Source: Boesenbergia rotunda (taxonomy: Eukaryota > Streptophyta > Magnoliopsida > Zingiberales > Zingiberaceae). From it: 64,000 bases of DNA. This document shows, piece by piece, positions 58,768 through 64,000 of this stretch. Under the pieces are notes generated by a model. That model was not told where the DNA came from. It made no database searches and saw nothing but the letters and a program-made list of their open reading frames with translations. The stretch lies in assembly GCA_024364735.1 (NCBI GenBank), contig JAGFNQ010000884.1, positions 1 through 64,000 on the forward strand, given 5' to 3'. The position numbers and the translations under genes were made by a program. Position 1 is the first letter of the stretch, and the number at the start of each line of letters is the position of its first letter.

Positions 58768-59004
58768 ATGGCTTCTTCGAAGATGGTCATGGCGCTATTG
58801 CTAATCCCCACATTGATGTTGATTTCGTCGTTTAGACGTAGCGAAGCTGGACAGAATTGTTTCTGCGAGTGCATGAAGAAATGCATCCCTTTAGGAATGG
58901 TGAGTCCGGCAAAGTGCTCAAAAGAATGCGACGAAGCTTGTATCGAGATTGGATTCAAGGGAAAACCAGAAGAAGGAACGAAATATTGTGATGAAGACGA
59001 TTAA
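58768..59004 (+). CDS. small secreted eight-cysteine peptide, thionin-like
   Basis: One exon, 78 codons. Residues 1-27 are a signal peptide (hydrophobic MVMALLLIPTLMLISS core, likely cleavage after SEA). The mature part of about 51 residues has eight cysteines in the pattern CXCXCX3CX10CX3CX3C, then one more near the end (YCDEDD), and an acidic tail. Closely paired cysteines and a conserved CXXXCXXXC run are usual in plant thionin-like and related defence peptides secreted to the apoplast. I cannot assign a named subfamily. A GTGAGT inside the frame could be read as a splice donor, but the uninterrupted frame keeps all eight cysteines, so I prefer no intron. The ATG has a good context and a TATA box at a normal distance. 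Confidence 0.75.
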   Translation: MASSKMVMALLLIPTLMLISSFRRSEAGQNCFCECMKKCIPLGMVSPAKCSKECDEACIEIGFKGKPEEGTKYCDEDD

Positions 59005-59436
59005 AGACCACATACTCATGTTTAAGTATATATTAGCGTTCATATGTGAAGTTCATCCTCGTGCGTGTACTTAATTTTTCAATTTGTTCAATATAATTAA
59101 TTAATTTGGCGTTGTATTGTACCTATTTCATTTCATTCTGCTAAACTAATTGTTTGGTTATGCATGCTTCATGGGGTGCTACCAAAAACACGAATAGTGT
59201 CTTGTTCTATCATTTTAATTTCATTGTTCAGATAGATCAATTTAAATAGAATGATATATTGTGTGACAACTGGTTTTATTTTTATTTTTTAATTATCTCA
59301 TAACTATCCTTAATGGATCTCTAAATTTTATTTCTTTCACCATGGTACTTAATTAACTTCTTAAATAAATAAATCAATTTACTTCAATTTTATATTGTAA
59401 GTCTTTTTTTTTTTGGCAACCATTTCTGACATACAA

Positions 59437-59646
59437 TGTGGCAAAAGACGATTCGCTCGCTCTAGCGTCTCCGTCGACCCGTTCCAGAACTAACACGGAG
59501 AAGATAAATCAAAAGGGTTACTAGCCCAGATGCTGTGGCTAGCGCGTGGGGAGAGCAGATATATTAGTTTTGTCAGGTTTGACCCCTGCCAGACTTTAAG
59601 ATAGTAACATCACACGCTTTAACCATCAATCCATCCCATGAGGACT
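59437..59646 (-). mobile_element. SINE, family 2, copy b
   Basis: Minus strand: starts AGTCCTCATGGGATGGATTG, A-box-like GATGGTTAAAGCG, B-box-like GGGGTCAAACC, ends TTTTGCCACA. A 17-bp target duplication with one mismatch (CCATTTCTRACATACAA) is at 59420-59436 and 59647-59663. Confidence 0.85.
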
Positions 59647-59817
59647 CCATTTCTAACATACAAGCACATGAGTAAATTGAAGCACGGATGATCATAATTC
59701 GCTAAACGATTTTAAGTGCGCAAAGGAAATGTTCCATAGAAAATAAGCCGATGAATTAATGTAGGATGCGATTATGCAGCTCGAAGAATGAAATATTGTG
59801 CTCTGACGCATTGAAAC

Positions 59818-59975
59818 CTCCGGTGAGAAATGGATCTAGGAATACTAATTATCTGGGGTGCTTTCCAATTTATTTTAGTAGTTGGTAAAAAACTTTTATG
59901 GTTCTGGACCGGTCATCTCCAGTATTAGTTAGTTGGAATAGTTGAATATCTAAATTTTAAAAAAAAATGAAATGT
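59818..59975 (+). mobile_element. tRNA-derived SINE, family 1 relative, copy f (5'-truncated)
   Basis: It has the 3' body words CAATTTATTTTAGTAGTTGG and GGACCGGTCATCTCCAG, and ends in an A-rich run. It is followed directly by copy g. Confidence 0.6.
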
Positions 59976-60302
59976 AGTGCCCTTGGGGCAATGGTACAAT
60001 AGTTATTAGATCCTTCAACGGATAATCAAGGGATCTAAAGTTTGAGTCTTAACTGTGAGAAACGAGCCTAAGAATGTTGACTGTCTTGATGAGTTTCCAT
60101 AAGTACTTTTCGATTTACCTCGGTGGTCGGCGGAAAAACTTCCGTGGGATTGGTCCACCTAAGAATGTTGACTATTTGGATGGGTTTCTACGAGGACTTC
60201 TCGATTTATTTTGGTAGTTGATAGAAAAATTTCCATACGGTTGATCGGACACTTTAAAAATTAATCAGCTCGAATAATTGAGTATCTGAATTAGAAAAAA
60301 TG
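59976..60302 (+). mobile_element. tRNA-derived SINE, family 1 relative, copy g
   Basis: The A-box-like GGGGCAATGGTACAATAG is at about 59984-60001, and the B-box relic AAGTTTGAGTC at about 60040. The body is partly doubled: TTTCGATTTACCTCGGTGGTC, then CTCGATTTATTTTGG. It ends in a run of A. Confidence 0.7.
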
Positions 60303-60790
60303 TTAAATTCAACCGTACTCTAATTAACTCAGTTTTATTGGTTTTTGCTGGTTCTGGACTAAACAAGTTTTTGTGGTGGAATGTTTCTGATATCGGGAAC
60401 AGCAGTGAGTAGTGTCTCGTGTTCGGGTTGAGGTTTTTGTTACATTGAGATCAAGCGATGTACGAGGCAAAGTCGAGTTGTGCAATGTCAATAGTCAAGC
60501 AATTAACAACGGCTCCGCAAGGAGTAAGAGGCGCCGTCATCCTAATTTTTTGGAACACTTCATTTTCTTCCGTAAGAATTCTTAGACGACGTTACAAGAT
60601 AAGAAATAATAACTCTTCAGTTAAATTCTTTATCTTTTAATTTTCAATTTATATTTTCATGTTGTTATGCCATCAGTTACCAGAAACAAGAACTTGTTCA
60701 TGTATTTATATTTTTCTATTAAGTTCTCATTCGGTGTTTAAAAATGTATGCGAATTAGGATTACCAAGTTCTTTTAGTCACTTTTATATG
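60303..60790. other. unassigned intergenic sequence
   Basis: A 60-codon frame (60458-60640) matches nothing that I know. Nothing else supportable. Confidence 0.4.
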
Positions 60791-60810
60791 ATTAACGAGG
60801 TTTTTCCAAC

Positions 60811-60873
60811 CTCAGGTAACCGGTCCGGCCTCACGAAAGTTTCCCACCAGTCGCCAGGGTAAATCGGAAAATT
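60811..60873 (-). mobile_element. tRNA-derived SINE, family 1, copy h (fragment)
   Basis: The words GGTAACCGGTCCGGCC, GAAAGTTTCCCACC and GCCAGGGTAAATCGG are the 3' body of family 1. The A and B boxes are missing. Confidence 0.7.
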
Positions 60874-60959
60874 TTATATGATCAACTTTTATGTTATCAT
60901 GGGATCTTGATCCTATAATGTATGTACAGGAGATTAACTTCAAATAATTTTTTTCAAGC

Positions 60960-61626
60960 AAACAGGTGGTACGAGAGTCAACGCAGGTTGGCTCAGGCTT
61001 GACATTATTCGTTTCCGAATCGTGAATATCCCGCTGACACAGTACTTGCCTGACAAGCTCTAGCAACCCATACCACGGGGCCCCCTGCCCATGTCAGAAT
61101 GGGCGGCGCCGGTCGGCGAGCCGACAGCGACCCCTGAGCCTTTCCCCGCATGAGATAAAAAGTGGCAGAAGCGGGACAGAGGCTGTCAGCTCCCTCGGCT
61201 ATATAAGACACTCCTCAATTCATACGTAGGTACGCGTGCGATAAGTTATTGCTACAGTTCTTTGTCCAGTTTTCATCTTCTCCGGCTACTGACTTAATCG
61301 TCGGAGTGTCTTGTCGGGAAATTCTCCCGGCCGGTTGTTGACGATCATCTTTCTTACAGTTCTCGGAGCCAGCAGGAGTTGTTCTCGAGTCCAGCTCACT
61401 CTTGGGAGTCCACCTTGCTCTTCGACAGGATTATATTTGGCATTAGAAGGAGGGCATTTCGCCTGATCGAGAGTGCAAGATGGAATATCACAACTAAGTG
61501 CCAGTGACAGTCATGCTAGAGGAGTACGAGTTTCTGATGGCCGCCCGATCTCAGAAGACCCCTCAGTTGCCTTTACATGCGAGTAGCTCGACGACTCAAT
61601 TTCTCGAGCCCTCATCCTATAACAAC
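60960..61626 (+). mobile_element. gypsy LTR end, leader and gag start, cut by the LTR at 61627
   Basis: TATATAAG at 61199-61206, an LTR end TTCGACA near 61430, then TTTGGCATTAGAAGGAGGGC, which looks like a decayed primer site and leader of a Tat-type gypsy. A gag-like start near 61481 carries an early stop but then a readable stretch with VEEYEF-like and FLMAARSQ words. The left LTR border is not visible. Confidence 0.6.
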
Positions 61627-61983
61627 TGTTGAGGCAATCGACCCTTAAATGATTGGAAGATCATGGTTTTGATGTGTGTGGGTGAATATGTTTAAGGTTA
61701 GAGTGTTGTGCTGTATTTGATGTGTGTGATTGAGTTTGCAGGACTTGGAGAATCACACTTGGTGGACATATCCGAGGGACGAGAGCTCCAAGGGCAAGTC
61801 GGGAAGTGGACTTCAAGGGCACACGTGAAGGGTAGCATGAAGGCAAGCCAAGAGAAGGCTTGCATACCCATCCGAGGGACGATAGCCAGAGGAAGAGGAC
61901 TTCAAGAGGCAAGCCAAGGGAGCAGACCTGAAGGCATACGTGAAGGAGATGGTCCGGAGTGGCTGGAGCTAAGCTAGGAGGCA

Positions 61984-62153
61984 GGGCAGTCGACTGGCCC
62001 AGGGCCAGTCGACTGCCAAAACTCACAGAGAGTTTGCGGCCTCGGACCAGTCAACTGCCCTTGGGGCAGTCGACTGATATACCCCGAAAACTAGCCGTTG
62101 GCTAGCAATTAATGCTAGGCCAGTCGACTGCCCCTAGGGCAGTCGACTGGTGC
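61984..62153. repeat. three CAGTCGACTG palindrome pairs in LTR F
   Basis: The first pair is a near-perfect mirror: arms GGCAGTCGACTGGCCC and GGGCCAGTCGACTGCC with one base between. Pairs two and three (about 62048-62077 and 62121-62152) join CAGTCRACTGCCC to GGGCAGTCGACTG with short spacers. Confidence 0.88.
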
Positions 62154-62188
62154 GGGGCTGGACAGACTGCGAGTTTGCCCTGTTCACC

Positions 62189-62196
62189 TATAAAAG
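62189..62196 (+). promoter_or_regulatory. TATA box of LTR F
   Basis: TATAAAAG, 36 bp downstream of the last palindrome. Confidence 0.7.
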
Positions 62197-62544
62197 GAGC
62201 ACCTTTTTGCACGAGCACAGCACGGTTCCGTACAATGTCAAAGTGCCGCTCGTCTGAAGAGTGGTTCATATTTCCTCTCTCATATTTCTTCATTCTGTAA
62301 AGAGGAAGATCGACTGTAAAGGTTTCTCCACCTGAAGGAGAATTTTCGATAGTGAAAGTGGTGCTCGCGGCGTGGATCCTTGGATTAGTCACCCATCTGG
62401 GTGGATACCAAGTAAACGATCATTGTTAGCATTGTACTTATTTTCATTTGCATATTATTTCCGCTGCGCTAACGAATTTGTAGAGATCCAATCCGAAAAA
62501 GTGCTATTCACCCCCCCTCTAGCACGCCTAGACGATCCTTCAGT

Positions 62545-62556
62545 TGGTATCAGAGC
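62545..62556 (+). other. primer binding site of the LTR F element
   Basis: TGGTATCAGAGC two bases after the LTR. The interior is interrupted after only about 24 bp. Confidence 0.9.
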
Positions 62557-62580
62557 CGGTGCGTTTTGGAAGAACTAACC

Positions 62581-64000
62581 TGTTGTGACCGGGTGCATGT
62601 CGACAAGGATACGAGTTCGTAAAATTTTAAATTTTTACGTGCAACGGAAGAATTAGCATAAAATAATTTTCTAAATTATTTTAACCACGTATCTAGCATG
62701 CAACCTTATGATGTGTTGACATAATCATGAATTAAAACTTTGCGGAAAAGTAAACTAATTTACTAAGTACCTCGCGTAACTCGAAGTAAGGGACGAGATC
62801 CAACCGTAGCGTCCCTTGGAAGCTTCGCCTCTATTCGCATCCACGCCGAGTTCTCTTCGGGATGACTTCGCAAAGTCACGAGTTTTGTGCCAACGAGAAC
62901 TACTAGATCCTCTAAAGGCACAACTAGAAGAACAAGAGAAAAGATAGGAAACTAACCAACAAGAAACGGAATCCAAATTCCGGGAAGAGAGGAGTTGCGA
63001 TCCGCTTCTTCTTCTTCTTGTTTGGCTTCTCCTTCTTCTTGATAGCTCACGGCAACCACCCTAGGGTGTGCTAGGGGCGCCGGCCCTAGGTGGGATGAAG
63101 GGGAGCCGGCCCTAATTCTATTAAGGGGCGCCGGCCCTAATGGGAAGAGAGGGAGAAGGAGAATAATAGAGAGAGAGGGAGGAAGCTACTAATCTCTTGA
63201 CAACTCAATTGGAATTAAGGGCTTGCCTTTGGTTCCTTTATATAGTAGTATCTCCCTTGCTAAGTCTCCCTCTTAACGGAATTTTCATAACAAATTTATC
63301 CTATAAATTCTCTTATGAATTATTCCGTTTAAATCAAGTTTTATTATAACTAACTTTATAATAAAAGAAATACTCTCTCTCTTTTAATTATGGAATAAAA
63401 TTTGTATAAATTTTCTTATCATGGATAAATCAATTCATAATTGATTTTATAAATTAAAATTAAACCAATTCATGGTTCATTTTAATTTCCATAAAAAGAA
63501 TAAATTTACTACAAATTTCTTTATAAATCTCTTTATATAAATTTCTTTATATATCAATTTATTTATCCATAATTTATAAAACAAATCGCGCTAGATTTAT
63601 TTTATTAATTAAACCAATTAAATTGGTTTATTTTTTATGGCCGGCCAAACCAAGAGGGTGGACACCCTCTTTGGTCGGCCAAAACAACCCGAACCGATCA
63701 TGAATTAAACTTATAGAACGATCATGAGTTTAATTCGCCCAATAAGCCTTCAAAAGACTTAGCCATTTTAAGTTTCCGTTGCGCCTCTGATAATTCAAAA
63801 GACTTAGCCATTTTAAGTTTCCGTTGCGCCTCTGATCAACTCAGATTCGACTTATTTCTCTTGATTGGAAAATCCAATTTTCAACTCGTTTTAAATCCCT
63901 CGGATTACTCGTAGTGCGTGTGACTAAATAGGCTTTCGATTTATGTTGGCCGTCTATAATTAACCAATTATAGAACGATCATGAGTGATACCTAGTAGTA
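62581..64000 (-). repeat. LTR-like sequence G, probably a minus-strand element running off the right edge
   Basis: The left end TGTTGTGACCGGG (CA...TG on the minus strand) fits an LTR 3' end landing inside element F. A minus-strand TATATAAAG is at about 63244-63236. 63065-63140 holds three GGGGCGCCGGCCCTA-type palindromes with CTAG/CTAG or TTA/TAA outer bases. These lie downstream of the TATA here, unlike the other LTRs. 63639-63680 is a GGCCGGCC...GGTCGGCC hairpin around AAGAGGGTG/CACCCTCTT. The other end and any target duplication are outside the window. Confidence 0.6.
63749..63834. repeat. 45-bp tandem duplication in LTR G
   Basis: TTCAAAAGACTTAGCC begins at 63749 and again at 63794. Each copy runs to GCGCCTCTGAT. 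Confidence 0.9.

Larger units (their letters stand above)
61627..62542 (+). repeat. copia LTR F (916 bp)
   Basis: It starts TGTTGAGGCAATCG and ends CACGCCTAGACGATCCTTCA, with the CACCCCCCCTCTAG motif common to SIRE-type LTR ends. The primer site follows. The U3 palindromes at 61984-62153 and TATAAAAG at 62189-62196 are in the same order as in other LTRs here. Confidence 0.85.

Noticed and set aside
62581..62600. Left end of LTR G as the continuation of element F
   Set aside because: Not excluded, but the TGTTGTGACC start, the minus-strand TATA and the LTR-like body fit a separate insertion better. Confidence is kept low.

Overview
This is a transposon-dominated stretch of a flowering-plant nuclear genome. 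The transposons are Ty1/copia elements of SIRE type and Ty3/gypsy elements primed from initiator Met tRNA, plus hAT, CACTA and Mutator-like DNA elements, MITEs and tRNA-derived SINEs. The one long intact gene has six exons that are far more GC-rich than the AT-rich flanks, which suits a monocot. I lean weakly towards the Zingiberales or a relative, but the sequence alone does not prove the species.

Host genes. Two look intact. One is a six-exon HOTHEAD-like GMC oxidoreductase (11132-14003, 583 codons), which belongs to the extracellular or cuticle/pollen-wall family. The other is a small secreted eight-cysteine, thionin-like peptide gene (58768-59004). Two decayed genes lie side by side: a prolyl oligopeptidase pseudogene on the plus strand (47190-49158) and a glycoside hydrolase 17 (beta-1,3-glucanase) fragment on the minus strand (49440-49985).

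Layout. 1-5254 is the 5' part of a minus-strand SIRE-like copia element (pol, gag, primer site, LTR). 5854-12054 carries tRNA-derived SINE copies, a 185-bp tandem duplication, an LTR remnant and the GMC gene. 14814-46996 is one decayed gypsy element (H) that has been opened repeatedly. A solo LTR (I) sits in its left LTR, and a second solo LTR (B) sits inside I. A third solo LTR (J) sits in its right LTR. A minus-strand element (CE, 21504-39903, target duplication GGTGA) sits in its interior. CE itself holds a hAT derivative (26493-27796) and a complete plus-strand element D (28101-38230) that landed inside a CE zinc-knuckle codon run. Both CE and D have gag but no recognisable pol, so they look non-autonomous. 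Downstream are the two pseudogenes, a CACTA end, a copia remnant, a 3.6-kb Mutator-like foldback element (52822-56469, 9-bp target duplication), MITEs, degenerate tandem repeats, the peptide gene, more SINEs, and nested LTR fragments up to the right edge.

Most unusual signal. Several unrelated LTRs carry arrays of short palindromes or hairpins whose stem sequence changes while the loop stays fixed. Where a TATA box can be seen, the arrays mostly lie just upstream of it, in U3. The foldback element and the tandem repeats beside it share a further hairpin motif. This could be RNA or DNA structure under selection, a promoter device, or a by-product of hairpin-templated repair combined with cytosine deamination. 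The sequence alone does not decide between these.
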